From NCBI GenBank assembly GCA_018401875.1, contig JAGYJZ010000002.1:62001-126000 (forward strand): DNA of 64,000 bases, written 5' to 3'. The translations under genes were made by a program, and so were the position numbers. The DNA is from Salibacteraceae bacterium (GTDB lineage: Bacteria > Bacteroidota > Bacteroidia > Flavobacteriales_G > Salibacteraceae). Below, piece by piece: positions 17,484 through 28,017 of this stretch; the stretch's first letter is position 1, and every line of letters starts with the position of its first letter. The notes under the pieces were generated by a model. That model did no database searches. It saw only the letters and a program-made list of their open reading frames with translations, and was not told the origin of the DNA.

Positions 17484-19684
17484 GAATAATCAGCCTAAGC
17501 ATTTCTTTTTTTATGATGCTATTTCTTTGTTCAGCATTGAATGCTCAGGAAGAAGTACGCGATTTAAAATATGGAATGCCAAAGCAAATCAGGCAACAAC
17601 CCGAAAGCACCGGACGAATCAACCTCTTAAAACATCCGTTTATTTATGTCATAGACACCTTAGCGCTTCCATTTTTTGACGATTTCACGAATGATCGAAT
17701 CAAGCGCTATGACGCGTCAATCACTGACGACAACGTTTCCCTGAAAATTGACTACGACTTCAAAGTCAACAACCAAACGCCCGAAACATTGGAATATAGG
17801 GTAGACACTACCTATTCTATCCTAAGAACGGTTTCAGGAGAGGTGATCGAATCAGCAAACCCAACGCTGTTCATTACACTTTATAATGAAGGCAAAATCG
17901 TGGGGCGAGACACCGGATGGACTAACCTCATCACCGAGTTTGACCAAAGCAGCGGAATTGTGACCTACGACACCCTTTTAGCCGAACGTGTTTTAATTAA
18001 CGATCCCGATACATTTTACAGAGTAGCCGACAATAAAACACTTTGGACGCCCGCCATCGATACGTTTGACTCTGCGCGATCAACTCCATTGGTGAACAAC
18101 ACCTTTGCGAAATACCCCGTCACACAGGGTGTGGCCACGTTCGATGGTACCGATGACTTTGGAGTACCGTATGACAACTCTTCTGAAACCACTTATGGCT
18201 TGTGCGACATTCTTGAATCAAAACCTATTGCGCTCGACTCAAACATGGAGAATGTTTTCCTCAGCTTTTTTTACCAAGCTGGCGGAAACGGAAATTTGCC
18301 GGAAGAGGAAGATTCGTTGGTCGTTGAGTTTTTTGACCTCGTTGACTCAACATGGCGTCATGCTTGGAATAAAGCAGGCCCTGAAGTGGAGGACACCCTT
18401 TTTTCAGAGCAAGTATTCTTGCAAATTTCAGGAAGAAAATACCTCCGAAATGGATTTCGATTCCGATTCAAAAATTTCGCAACACAATCAGGAAACCTCG
18501 ATCATTGGCATATCGACTATGTAAGATTAGACAGAAACAGAGACCCCATTCTAGAAGACACAATCAATGACGTGGCCTTTTTGAGTGGAATCAGCTCTTT
18601 CCTTGACCCTTACACCTCTGTCCCTTACTCACACTACTTAGCAGACCCCAGCTTTTTTGATGCCTCAGAAGTTTCGGTTGTCAACGCCAATTGGAGTCAA
18701 CTAGAATTAAACCTCCAAAACTTTCGATATGAAATTTATGACCCTGTCGGAAACCAAGTTCAATTCGAAATAACTGTTGACCCGAATATGGCGCCAAATA
18801 CGATAAGAACGATTCGATTCCCGATATCAGCCGCCCCTATTTTCCCCGATTTAGGAATGGAAAGTGCCGAATTTCCATACCGTAGTCGCTTTACTGCAAC
18901 TAGTCTCGGAAACTCTTACACCATTAACGACACCATCCATGGCAAGCAAGTATTTCGTGATTACTATGCCTATGATGATGGTTCTGCTGAAAAAGCATAC
19001 GCGCTTACCGGTGCTGGTGTGAGGCTCGCGTATGAGTTTAACAGTCCTATTGGAGATTCACTCAAAGCATTGTTATTCAACTTTCCACAAATGCTTCACA
19101 ACAACAACGAGGATCTCACTATGGAAATTCTCGTGTGGGATAATTTAAATAATGACCCTATTTACACTTCTCAATTATTGGTGGAGCCAAAATATACGAA
19201 TGCCGATGAGTTTTTCAGAATTCCGCTCGACAACCCTTTGTACGTAAGGGGCAAATTTTATGTAGGTTACCGACAAAATGAAGCGACCAAAATTTACATT
19301 GGTTATGACGTAAATACAAACAACTCAAGTAAAATCAGCTATCAAATTGGAGAAACTTGGTATCAAAGCTCCTTCGAGGGATCACTTTTAATTAGACCTG
19401 ACTTTAGTAATGGAGACCTTCTAGGTATCACCGACAATCAATCACAACACACAGGTTTTATAGTTTACCCAAATCCGGCAAACAGCGAAGTAAACATCAT
19501 TTCAAACGGTCATTCTCCGATAAAATCCTTCCAACTCATTGACATATCAGGCAGAATAATAAACGCTGTTCGGTTCTCAAACAATTCAATCAACGTAGCT
19601 GAAGTGTCCAGTGGAGCCTATTTCATCAGAATAGTAACCACCGACAACAAAATTTTCACACACAAATTAATCGTTAGTCATTAA
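17480..19684 (+). CDS. T9SS type A cargo protein of unknown function
   Basis: A 734-residue secreted protein. The GTG at 17480 overlaps the stop of the PASTA gene by 4 nt and gives MRIISLSISFFMMLFLCSALNAQ, a good signal peptide. The middle is beta-rich, with a jelly-roll/MAM-like stretch around LSFFYQAGGNGNLPEE and DHWHIDYVRLDR, suggesting adhesion or binding rather than a known enzyme. The last ~80 residues are a type A sorting domain: FIVYPNPANSEVNI, FQLIDISGRII, SSGAYFIRIVTTDNK and a final HKLIVSH. It should pass the outer membrane by T9SS and be cell-attached or released. It lies in a PASTA-cargo-rluD run with 4-nt gap/overlap spacing. Confidence 0.85.
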   Translation: MRIISLSISFFMMLFLCSALNAQEEVRDLKYGMPKQIRQQPESTGRINLLKHPFIYVIDTLALPFFDDFTNDRIKRYDASITDDNVSLKIDYDFKVNNQTPETLEYRVDTTYSILRTVSGEVIESANPTLFITLYNEGKIVGRDTGWTNLITEFDQSSGIVTYDTLLAERVLINDPDTFYRVADNKTLWTPAIDTFDSARSTPLVNNTFAKYPVTQGVATFDGTDDFGVPYDNSSETTYGLCDILESKPIALDSNMENVFLSFFYQAGGNGNLPEEEDSLVVEFFDLVDSTWRHAWNKAGPEVEDTLFSEQVFLQISGRKYLRNGFRFRFKNFATQSGNLDHWHIDYVRLDRNRDPILEDTINDVAFLSGISSFLDPYTSVPYSHYLADPSFFDASEVSVVNANWSQLELNLQNFRYEIYDPVGNQVQFEITVDPNMAPNTIRTIRFPISAAPIFPDLGMESAEFPYRSRFTATSLGNSYTINDTIHGKQVFRDYYAYDDGSAEKAYALTGAGVRLAYEFNSPIGDSLKALLFNFPQMLHNNNEDLTMEILVWDNLNNDPIYTSQLLVEPKYTNADEFFRIPLDNPLYVRGKFYVGYRQNEATKIYIGYDVNTNNSSKISYQIGETWYQSSFEGSLLIRPDFSNGDLLGITDNQSQHTGFIVYPNPANSEVNIISNGHSPIKSFQLIDISGRIINAVRFSNNSINVAEVSSGAYFIRIVTTDNKIFTHKLIVSH

Positions 19685-19688
19685 GAAT

Positions 19689-20738
19689 ATGAGCACGTTT
19701 ATTCCAGAAGATGACGACCAAGACGAGGATGAAAATTTTGAACATTTCAAAGTTGTTGCAGATCCGGGGCAAGCGCCATTGCGCGTAGATAAGTTTTTGA
19801 TCGACCGCATTCCACAGCTATCGAGAAGTAGGATTTCAGCAGCTTCGAAAAATGGAAATGTGATCGTAAACGGAGTTTCTGTAAAACAGAACTACAAGGT
19901 AAAACCACACGATTCGGTTTCACTTGTTTTTGCTCACCCAAAGCGCGAAATTGAATTGATTCCACAAGATATCCCTTTGGATATCGTATATGAGGACGAC
20001 TACTTGTTGGTGATCAATAAACCCGCAAATTTTGTAGTGCATCCTGGTCATGGAAACTATTCAGGCACGCTTGTAAATGCACTGCTTTATCACTTTGGCA
20101 AACTTCCAAAAAACAAGAAAAGTGAAGTCGCTTACCCAGGTTTGGTCCATCGAATTGACAAAGACACCACAGGACTGTTAGTCATCGCAAAACAAGAAGA
20201 AACCCTCACCAACCTCGCGTCTCAGTTTTTCGACAGAACTACTGCCAGGTATTATTATGCCTTGGTTTGGGGAGATGTTACAGAAGACGAAGGCACTATC
20301 GTTGGAAACATCGGAAGATCTCACCACGACAGGAAGCAAATGACTGTATATCCTAACGGTGAAGAAGGAAAGCACGCAATCACGCACTACAAAGTGCTCG
20401 AGCGCTTAGGTTATGTAACGCTAATAAGATGCAAACTCGACACGGGACGAACCCATCAAATCAGGGCTCATTTAAAATTTATATGCCACACTTTGTTTGG
20501 TGACGAACGCTATGCAGGAAACAAAATTTTAAAGGGAACCACCTTCACGAAGTACAAGCAATTTGTAGAAAACTGTTTTCAGATTTTACCGCGTCAAGCA
20601 CTGCACGCAAAAACGCTAGGTTTTACGCACCCGGTAACTCAAAAATGGATGGAGTTTGAGTGTGACCTACCACAAGACATGGTGGATGTGCTCGAAAAAT
20701 GGCGCACTTACGTGAAGTCAAAAGCCATTAGTGACTAA
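19689..20738 (+). CDS. rluD: RluA-family 23S rRNA pseudouridine synthase (RluD-like)
   Basis: A 349-residue protein: an acidic N-terminal tail, an S4 RNA-binding domain (about residues 25-85, RVDKFLIDRIPQLSRSRI), then the pseudouridine synthase domain. The catalytic Asp is D157 in HRIDKDTTGL; GRTHQIRAHL and the C-terminal ALHAKTLGFTHP element are family signatures. The S4-plus-RluA arrangement and length fit RluD, which modifies 1911/1915/1917 of 23S rRNA; this would be the same helix that RlmH (11.1 kb) methylates. It starts 4 nt after the T9SS cargo gene and ends inside the tetramer CTAA shared with the convergent PorP/SprF gene. Confidence 0.88.
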   Translation: MSTFIPEDDDQDEDENFEHFKVVADPGQAPLRVDKFLIDRIPQLSRSRISAASKNGNVIVNGVSVKQNYKVKPHDSVSLVFAHPKREIELIPQDIPLDIVYEDDYLLVINKPANFVVHPGHGNYSGTLVNALLYHFGKLPKNKKSEVAYPGLVHRIDKDTTGLLVIAKQEETLTNLASQFFDRTTARYYYALVWGDVTEDEGTIVGNIGRSHHDRKQMTVYPNGEEGKHAITHYKVLERLGYVTLIRCKLDTGRTHQIRAHLKFICHTLFGDERYAGNKILKGTTFTKYKQFVENCFQILPRQALHAKTLGFTHPVTQKWMEFECDLPQDMVDVLEKWRTYVKSKAISD

Positions 20739-21736
20739 AACTTGGCGCACGGAATGATAAACCGACTTCTCCTTCGTTTGCGCTTTTTCCGCTCACTTGC
20801 CATTTCGTAAATCAACGAAACTTCATGCGCCCCTCCTGAGTTGGTGATCAATTTTGAAACGGATAAATCGTAAGTGTATCCAAAAGCCAAATCTTTGTAC
20901 TCAAATCCAAGAAGCGCTATCACGGCATCATGATTTGGCTGATTGTAGCCGTTTTGCTTGACAACGGGAAGTCCTCGATAATAAGCACCCGCGGTAACAA
21001 TCTTGTATTTAAAATAGGCCCCGACATCTAATTGGTCCCATTTTCCCTGGGCTTTGTAATTGGCTACAAGGGTAACCGTAGAAATATCTTTTTTCTTTAC
21101 GTTCTTCTTGATGGCGATATTATAACCACCATGCAACGAAAACCTCATGGGCAGTCTACTCTCCAATGCCAATAACGATTGATTTGGTCTGTTGATATGA
21201 TGAAAAGCAACACCTGCCCACCACCTCCTCATATAAAATATTGTGCCTGCGCCCAAGTCAGGATAGCGAACAGGTTCTGCATCAAACCGCGTTTGTGAAG
21301 CCGAAGTAGGATTGTCGTATATCAATTGATCACCAAATATCAATTCATTCTGATTGATGTCTCTGAAACTATACGAAAAAGACAAGCCAGGTTTCATGGC
21401 TAAAAACCGTGAAATGCGAATGGTATACGAATATTGCAATCCAATATTAGAATACCGCAACCCTGCACTTCCAGCCCTGTCTTGCTGAACCGCTAGAGCA
21501 ATTCCACTGTTTAACTCTTCAATATTGTAATCAAAACTTGCAGCATACGAAACGAAGGTGCCAGACATCGCAGGCCATTGGTTTCGGTAATTCATGACCG
21601 CCCGCGCTTGAACCGTGTTTCCTGCAAAACCTGGATTAAGATACATCGGTGCGGCATAGTATTATGAAAACTGAATATCCTGCGCCATGCCATGCGAAGC
21701 CATTACCGTGACCAATATGAATAAAACTCGTCTCAA
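20735..21736 (-). pseudogene. PorP/SprF-family T9SS outer-membrane protein interrupted by an in-frame TAA
   Basis: The 303-codon frame from the ATG at 21646 lacks a signal peptide, but the same frame continues upstream through one TAA (21664-21662) to a TTG at 21736 that overlaps the stop of the preceding gene. The reconstructed start is a signal peptide ending SHGMAQ, then DIQFS-stop-YYAAPMYLNPG. PorP/SprF proteins carry the highly conserved QFSQ(Y/F)YAAP-x-YLNP at exactly this place, so TAA stands where Gln (CAA) is expected: one C-to-T change. The rest is an intact barrel-like protein ending in KF. Family members partner type B-sorted T9SS cargo, as the first gene of this operon encodes. 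Either a genuine nonsense allele or a sequencing error. Confidence 0.85.
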
Positions 21737-23277
21737 CTTTTCTTCGGTACTAGAATTAACTCATTATCAATTTCGCTTAACTGAGCGGCATCTGCATACG
21801 TGATATAATGCTCTTGCAATTCATAGTCGGGCACGTTGATTTTAAGAATGCCACTTTCGTTTGGCAACAGCACCACTGTAAATAATCCATCTTCGTTTAT
21901 TCGGTAGCGACCTAAGGTTTTAGAATAATTGTTTTTCAGCAAGACGACCTCTGCGTCATTAAAATTTGAAGTGTTATTTCCTATAACTTGATATTTATAA
22001 ATGGTGGCCTTCAAATTAAATCCTGGCAAATTTGAAGAGTAGATATCATAATCGGTTGAATGCTCTTCCTTGCTGCGAGTGAAATAAACCCTTCCTGTTT
22101 GCGAAGAGACATTTAAGTGCAAATCATCTCTAGTAGTATTGAGAGGGTAGCCGATGTTTTCGATCACTCCAAAATTTGTATCTCCATAAAAGGTTGTTTT
22201 AAACACATCAAAACCGCCCATGCTTTCTGGCCTGTTGCTGGCAAAATACAATGTTTTATCATCCAGCAGAAGGTGCGGAGAAGTTTCGTCAAACGATGTG
22301 TTAATTTTTGAACCAAGGTTTTGAGGCTCACTAAAATCTCCATTCCCAAATCGGATGACGCGGTACAAATCCATCCCCCAAAATCCGCCCGGTCGATCGC
22401 TCGAAATGATGAATACATCTCCATTTGTGTTACTCGCAAAACCACCCTCTACCCATTTTGAATTGAGCGATGGTGATAACTTCGACTTTAGCTTCCACTC
22501 GCCATTTGAAGTCAAACTAGCTATCCACAAATCAGAGCTTTCGAGGTTACGGGTAGTTTTAAATACCACCATTTCATCTGCGACCAAAGCTACTGTGGCT
22601 TCATTTAAAATATCATTGATATTGCCTTCTATCTCCTTCGGTTCCGACCATTTTTCACCTACTCGTTGCGTGTAAAAAATATTTTCATCGTATTCGCCAT
22701 TGAGGTCTTTTAGTGTATTGGTTGACCTCGGGCGTCTTGAGGTAAAGTAGAGTGTAGAATCGTCTGCTGAAATTAGCGGAGTATGCTCTGTGTATACCGA
22801 ATTAATATGCTCTCCAAGCGATTCAACCACGCACGGCACTTCATTTTTTATGGCCTCCCGCGCATTTTCTACTTGGTGCATTAGGTTAATATATGGTGCC
22901 TCATGTTGAAGGTTTCTTTCGAGGATAAATTCATGTGCTTGCCTCAAATCGTACTGTTCCATGAGGCTTCTTATATACAATTGGTAGCTCTCCTTCTTTC
23001 CTGCAAGTGCGGCACGCTCAAGGTAGGAAAATGCATCACCGTGGTAAACCGTTAAGGCGAAACTGGCAGCACCCATCAAATAGTTAATGTCGGGATGCAT
23101 TGGATACATTTTTGCCAAAGGAGAAAGGATCTCTCTGGTAGAAAGGTTGTCACCAACTTCGAAATAGGCTTTCGATTCAGCTAGAACAGCGGCTTCTTCA
23201 ACAGAAAATTGAGCCCTGACAGAACGCGATAGGCTCATCAGCATAAAAGCAAGAAATAAAACCTTCTTTACCATCAT
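21733..23277 (-). CDS. Exported TPR/PD40 beta-propeller protein of a T9SS operon
   Basis: A 514-residue protein with signal peptide (MMVKKVLFLAFMLMSLSRSVRAQ). Residues ~25-150 are alpha-helical, TPR-like; ~165-420 contain PD40/WD40-like propeller blades with repeated LYFTSRRP, VFIISSDRPGG, LYFASNRPESMGG and VYFTRSKEE strands; the last ~80 residues are a beta-sandwich-like segment. It resembles PorE and PorE-like proteins but ends without the OmpA peptidoglycan-binding domain these usually carry. It sits between the type B cargo gene (ATGA overlap) and the PorP/SprF gene (TTGA overlap), the usual company of such proteins. Unlike its two neighbours its frame is intact. A scaffold role in surface presentation of the cargo is inference. 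Confidence 0.75.
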   Translation of the reverse strand: MMVKKVLFLAFMLMSLSRSVRAQFSVEEAAVLAESKAYFEVGDNLSTREILSPLAKMYPMHPDINYLMGAASFALTVYHGDAFSYLERAALAGKKESYQLYIRSLMEQYDLRQAHEFILERNLQHEAPYINLMHQVENAREAIKNEVPCVVESLGEHINSVYTEHTPLISADDSTLYFTSRRPRSTNTLKDLNGEYDENIFYTQRVGEKWSEPKEIEGNINDILNEATVALVADEMVVFKTTRNLESSDLWIASLTSNGEWKLKSKLSPSLNSKWVEGGFASNTNGDVFIISSDRPGGFWGMDLYRVIRFGNGDFSEPQNLGSKINTSFDETSPHLLLDDKTLYFASNRPESMGGFDVFKTTFYGDTNFGVIENIGYPLNTTRDDLHLNVSSQTGRVYFTRSKEEHSTDYDIYSSNLPGFNLKATIYKYQVIGNNTSNFNDAEVVLLKNNYSKTLGRYRINEDGLFTVVLLPNESGILKINVPDYELQEHYITYADAAQLSEIDNELILVPKKS

Positions 23278-26200
23278 TGAATAAGCGTTACATCTCCAAC
23301 TTTGGTAAACCGTTCACCATTTACATACTCACCATTGATCTTCCACACATAGGCATCCTGCACACATGGTTTTCCGCGATAATATCCATTCCAACCTTCA
23401 AATACATTGTGGGTTTCAAATAGAAGCTCACCCCATCGATTAAATACACTCAAGATGTAATTACCTGATGAAACACCTGAAAGCAAGGGAAAGAACACCG
23501 TGTTATCAAAAGAGAGTGGATCATAAATACTGTTTCCAGGGCCTGTTTCTGACGGTGTAAATGCGTTGGGCACCTGAAGCACTCCTGTTTCTAATCCACG
23601 CACCGGAACAGCACTTTGAAAGGTGTCTGCACAACCAAACTCAGTGTATGCGATTAACTCTGGGAAAAACTGACCTGCCGCGCCATAAGCATGCTGAGGA
23701 TTCTCAAGCACTGACGTAACGCCATCTCCAAAATCCCATTCATAAAACTGCGCATACTGAGAATAATTAATGAAAGAAACACTCTCTAGCGGAACATTCA
23801 CTTCGTCAGGCGTAAACACAAAGTTGGCTAGCGGTTGTTCATTGACAGTAATTGCATCAATGATCTCTTTCGTGTCTACTTCACCACCGGGACCTGTTAC
23901 CGTTAATCGCACCGTATAGCTTCCTGGAAATTGATACGTGTAAAATGGGTTTTCAGCGCTGCTTGTTCCGCCATCGCCAAACTCCCAAAAGAACCTTTCG
24001 CCATATAAAGAATTACTTGAAAACTGAATTGAAACAGGGGCACAAGCGTCCACAAGTGTATCAAATTCAGCTACCGGCAGTGGAGGATGAATGACGATAG
24101 TTCGAGTGAGCTCATCTTCACAAAACGCTGACGACACAGTTAATGTAATATCAAATATTCCCCAAGTGGCATACATGTGCTCTATTGGATCTTCAACAGA
24201 AGAAGTGTCCCCATCACCAAATTCCCATAGATAATTCCACGGCCCTGCTGGAGTGATGTTTGTTATTCCAACTGTTGAATTTGGAAAGACTTGGTTGGTT
24301 GGATTTACCGTGAATTGAGGCAATGGGGTAGGATGAACCAAAATGTCAAACGAGTCAGCATCTTCGCAACCAAAAGGTGAAGTGATGGCGAGTATAACTT
24401 GATAAACCGTGTCTTCTGCCGTTGTATTCAAGAAGGTGTGCTCGGGTTCTTCTAAAAACGAATTATCGCCATCACCAAAATTCCATTCAAACAGCGACCC
24501 TCCCGTGCTAAAGTTGTTAAACTCAACTTCAAATGGCGAACACCCCTCATCAATGGCGGCAAATTGAGCGTCAACCACAGGAAACACTTGCATTTGCCGG
24601 ATAATCGTGTCCGAACAACCGTAAATATTATCTACAACCAAGCGAATCGGAAATTGAATTGGATTTTGATTGAAATTTAAAAATGACGTGTCAATCACTG
24701 GATTATTATCCACTTCCAACGGACCATTCAATCCATAACGCCAAGTATTAACATCGTTTTGGGTGCTGTTGTTTGTAATCAAAACTTCCTCACCATGACA
24801 CGCAGGTGAATCATCAATGGTGAAATCTGCCAAAGGTTTTGGATTCACTACCATTTGAACAATCGAATCATCCGTGCAACCTTCCAAAGAGTTCACAGTA
24901 AGCTCCACATCAAATGTTTGAGGAAGTGCCGTAGCATTTAAAAAGAAAATCTGCGGATTCTGTTGATTTGAGCTCAGCCCATTGTCAAAATCCCAACTCC
25001 AATTAGTGGCGTTTATAGACAAGTCAGTGAATAGAGCGTTGTACGGGTGGCATGCAGGTGTTGGTACTGAAAATGATGCTTCCACCCGCTTGAAAACGCC
25101 AACCTGAGCAGTGGTGGAATCAACACAGCCATCAGGCGTAAAGGCATACAATTTTGGTGTGTAGAAAAGTGTATCGTTGGTTGAATTTGTGTAAAGAGAA
25201 CTCACAGTATTATTGGCTGTAGTAAGCGTAGTTCCGTTATCAAAATCCCATGTATAGGTTGTTCCTCCCGTGCTTGAGTTCGTAAAGTTTGCTGTGAATG
25301 GTGGACATCCCTGCGAATAATTTGGGGTTATGTTAGCGTTAGGAAGAGGAAACACAGTAACGGAGCCTTGCACACTGTCAACACATCCAAAAGGAGAAGT
25401 AGCAACCAATTGAATATTAAAGACCTGATTATTGACGCTGTTGTTTACATAGGTGTGAGATGGATTTGGTACGGTTGAAGTATTGCCATCACCAAAATCC
25501 CAATTGTAAACCACCGCACCTATCGCCACTGGAAAATTCACGGTAAGCGGACTGCAGCCTGATGTTGGCACTACACTGAAATTGAACAGCGGCTCAGGGT
25601 AAACTGTCACAACCTCTTGTGCTGCATCCGTGCAACCATTTGGAGCCGTCACAATCAAGTTAACCGTATAGTTAGTAATAAACTGGGTTTGGTTATTGAA
25701 CGTCTTAGTCGGATTTTGATTCGTGCTTCCAGTGGCGTCACCAAAATCCCAATTCCAACCTATTGCTCCAGCCGAATTGTCAGTAAAATTGACAATCAAC
25801 GGTGCGCAATCCAATGATGCATCCGATGAAAATGCAGCCACAGGATTACCTCTCACCAAAACCGTATCATACACGGTATCGACACAGCCAAATGCGGAAA
25901 AAGCAACTAGACGAACGATGTAGTTCGTATCAGACAATGCATTGTGCACGAAGGTGTGGTTCGGAGAAACTGCAACGCTTGTATTTCCATCACCGAAATC
26001 CCATGCGTAGGTGGCTGCTCCGGTAGAAGTATTCGTGAAAGTCGCATTCAAAGGCGAACATCCAACAGAATCAGATTCATCAAAAGAAGCAAAAGGCTTG
26101 GCCTCAACAACGATCGTTTGAGAGGTAGAATCCGTGCAAAATGGAGTTGACGCAATCAGGGAAATCACATAAACACCAGAATCTGCGTACAAAAAATTTG

Positions 26201-27803
26201 GATTCTGAAGGTTAGACGCTGTGTTCAGCGGATCGCCAAAACTCCACGTCCATTGTGTAATCGGTCCACCATAGCCGACTGTGGTGCTATCAAAAAAGGT
26301 TGCAAGGGCGTCTTCACACACGTTTTGTAACCCAAAAGAAGCTACTGGTGTATCGTAAATTTCCACAAATGCGGTATCTGTAGCTACACACCCATTTATA
26401 CTGGTAACAAACAATGTCACTGGCGTTTGACCTTCGGTGTTGTAGAAAATTGGCGGTGGGTTTTGAAGTGAACTGGTATCTCCATTTCCAAAATCCCAGA
26501 AATACGTTGCCCCACCTGAACTTGAGTTGATAAAGGATACTTGAGCTGAATCGCAACCACCGCCCGGTGCAATATTAGCTTGAGGAACCGGACTGGGAAG
26601 CACTTCCAACTGCACTTGAGCCGTATCACGACATGAGTTTGTTCCGCCCGCAAGTGTATGCACCAATCGGATGGTGTAATTTCCAGCAGCGCCATAGGTA
26701 TGGGTAACAGAAGCGCCCATTCCTTGAAAGCCAGCACCTTCACCAAAGTCAATCAACGATTGGTTCCCCCCAGTACTTATATTGGTAAACAAAACTGCGT
26801 CTCCCGAACATACGCTATCTACTGCCGACACCAATCCTGCAATGGGCTGATCTACAATTTGTATGGTAATAAAAGCTGTATCTGGGCCACATTGATTGCT
26901 ATCTGCCATCATGATAGTATAAGTTCCAATACCCGGAAAGGCAATGTCATAACCAGGTTTTGCTGGTGGATCGAAAGGAACCCAATCTACAATCGAGTCG
27001 TTACCTGTACCCCAATAATTCCCGAAATTCCAATACTCGAAACGTTAGGCTGTGTTTCCTTGCGGAACGCAATTTTTTGCCGTGGTATTATCGAAATGAA
27101 CCACGGTATCAGGATAACACAGAAGCACGTTTGAGGCGGTTATCTGAGCGTCATCGATGTCATATATTTGAACCGGATTAAACGATGCAATCGTTGGGTT
27201 TCCGAAGCTGCAAAAATTTTCAGCGGTAAGCGTCACTTGTGTTACACAGTTAACGGTTCCCTGCAGATACGTGTGGGTTATTATTTGACCTGCATTACTC
27301 GAATCAAATGTCAATATCGGACTGCCATCACCAAAATCCCAGGTAAAAGTGGTATTGCTCGAAACGTCTGTGCTGCTATTCAAAAATATCAGGTCGTCAG
27401 GCGCGCACGTCTGAGTTACACCGCCTATCGGTATCTGGATGGATGCATTCACGGGTTCTTCCATGACTACCAATCCATTGACCGTGCAACCATTTGTTGC
27501 ATCGGTTATCACGACATTATAATTCGTTATGTTGGCAGCATAAGTATGCTGAACGAAAGCAGGAGGCACTAGGCCGTTTACCACTGTGTTGGGTGATCCA
27601 TCTCCCCAATCAATGGTAATTAAACCAAGTGCGACTGGACCTTGAATGAAAACAGTGTAGGCACCACCTGAGCAACTTACCCAAGTCGGATTATTCACAG
27701 CGTTTCCTTGTCCATCATAAACAAGGCATTGCGCTCGCGCATTCACAGCTAATGCAATCAGCACAAGCACGATCAGAAAAGTCTTAACACTCTGAATAGG
27801 CAT
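23274..27803 (-). pseudogene. Giant PKD-repeat protein with T9SS type B sorting domain, interrupted by an in-frame TAA
   Basis: One frame runs from the ATG at 27803 (signal peptide MPIQSVKTFLIVLVLIALA, cleavage near NARAQ) to the TGA at 23276-23274, about 1509 codons, broken only by a TAA at 27047-27045. Both sides are in the same phase, so it is a nonsense codon, not a frameshift. The break falls in NTA-stop-RFEYWNFGNYW; related Bacteroidota proteins commonly have Gln there, as I recall. The protein consists of at least twelve PKD domains, seen as repeated WDFGDG-like motifs, and ends with a gliding-motility/CHU_C type B domain (VPNAFTPSETG, FNRWGELLFE, DAYVWKINGEY). Upstream product would be ~250 residues without sorting signal. 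The gene leads a T9SS operon. Confidence 0.85.
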
Positions 27804-28017
27804 ATTATGCGAAAATACAGGAGTTTTCACCGCGGAAAATTTAGAATCACACGTAGTCAAAAATTTAAAGTCAATTTAATGCTACGCGGTTCAACTAAGA
27901 AAGGAAGGGGATTCCTTACACACTTGGACTCAAGTCACGTGTCAAGAGTTGCCTATTCAATTAAAATGCATGATTATCAGATAGAAATTTAATTACCTTA
28001 GCTCAAATCCTTTTGAT

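Noticed and set aside
26658-27134. 158-codon plus-strand frame across the PKD gene break
   Set aside because: Antisense to a recognisable PKD protein on both sides of the TAA; its composition is that of a shadow frame.
20735-27803. General reassignment of TAA to glutamine in this organism
   Set aside because: TAA ends many intact genes here at the expected protein length (neuB, galE-type neighbours, dnaB, rdgB), so it works as a normal stop. Only local events or suppression remain.
23274-27803. Possible DNA-level tandem repeats in the PKD gene
   Set aside because: The repeats are protein-level PKD domains with diverged codons; no near-identical DNA repeats or CRISPR-like spacing were seen.
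27804-28017. Small gene in the gap between the PKD operon and the flavoprotein
   Set aside because: A 61-codon frame is present but has no start context, no recognisable sequence and ends in the same AT-rich divergent region.
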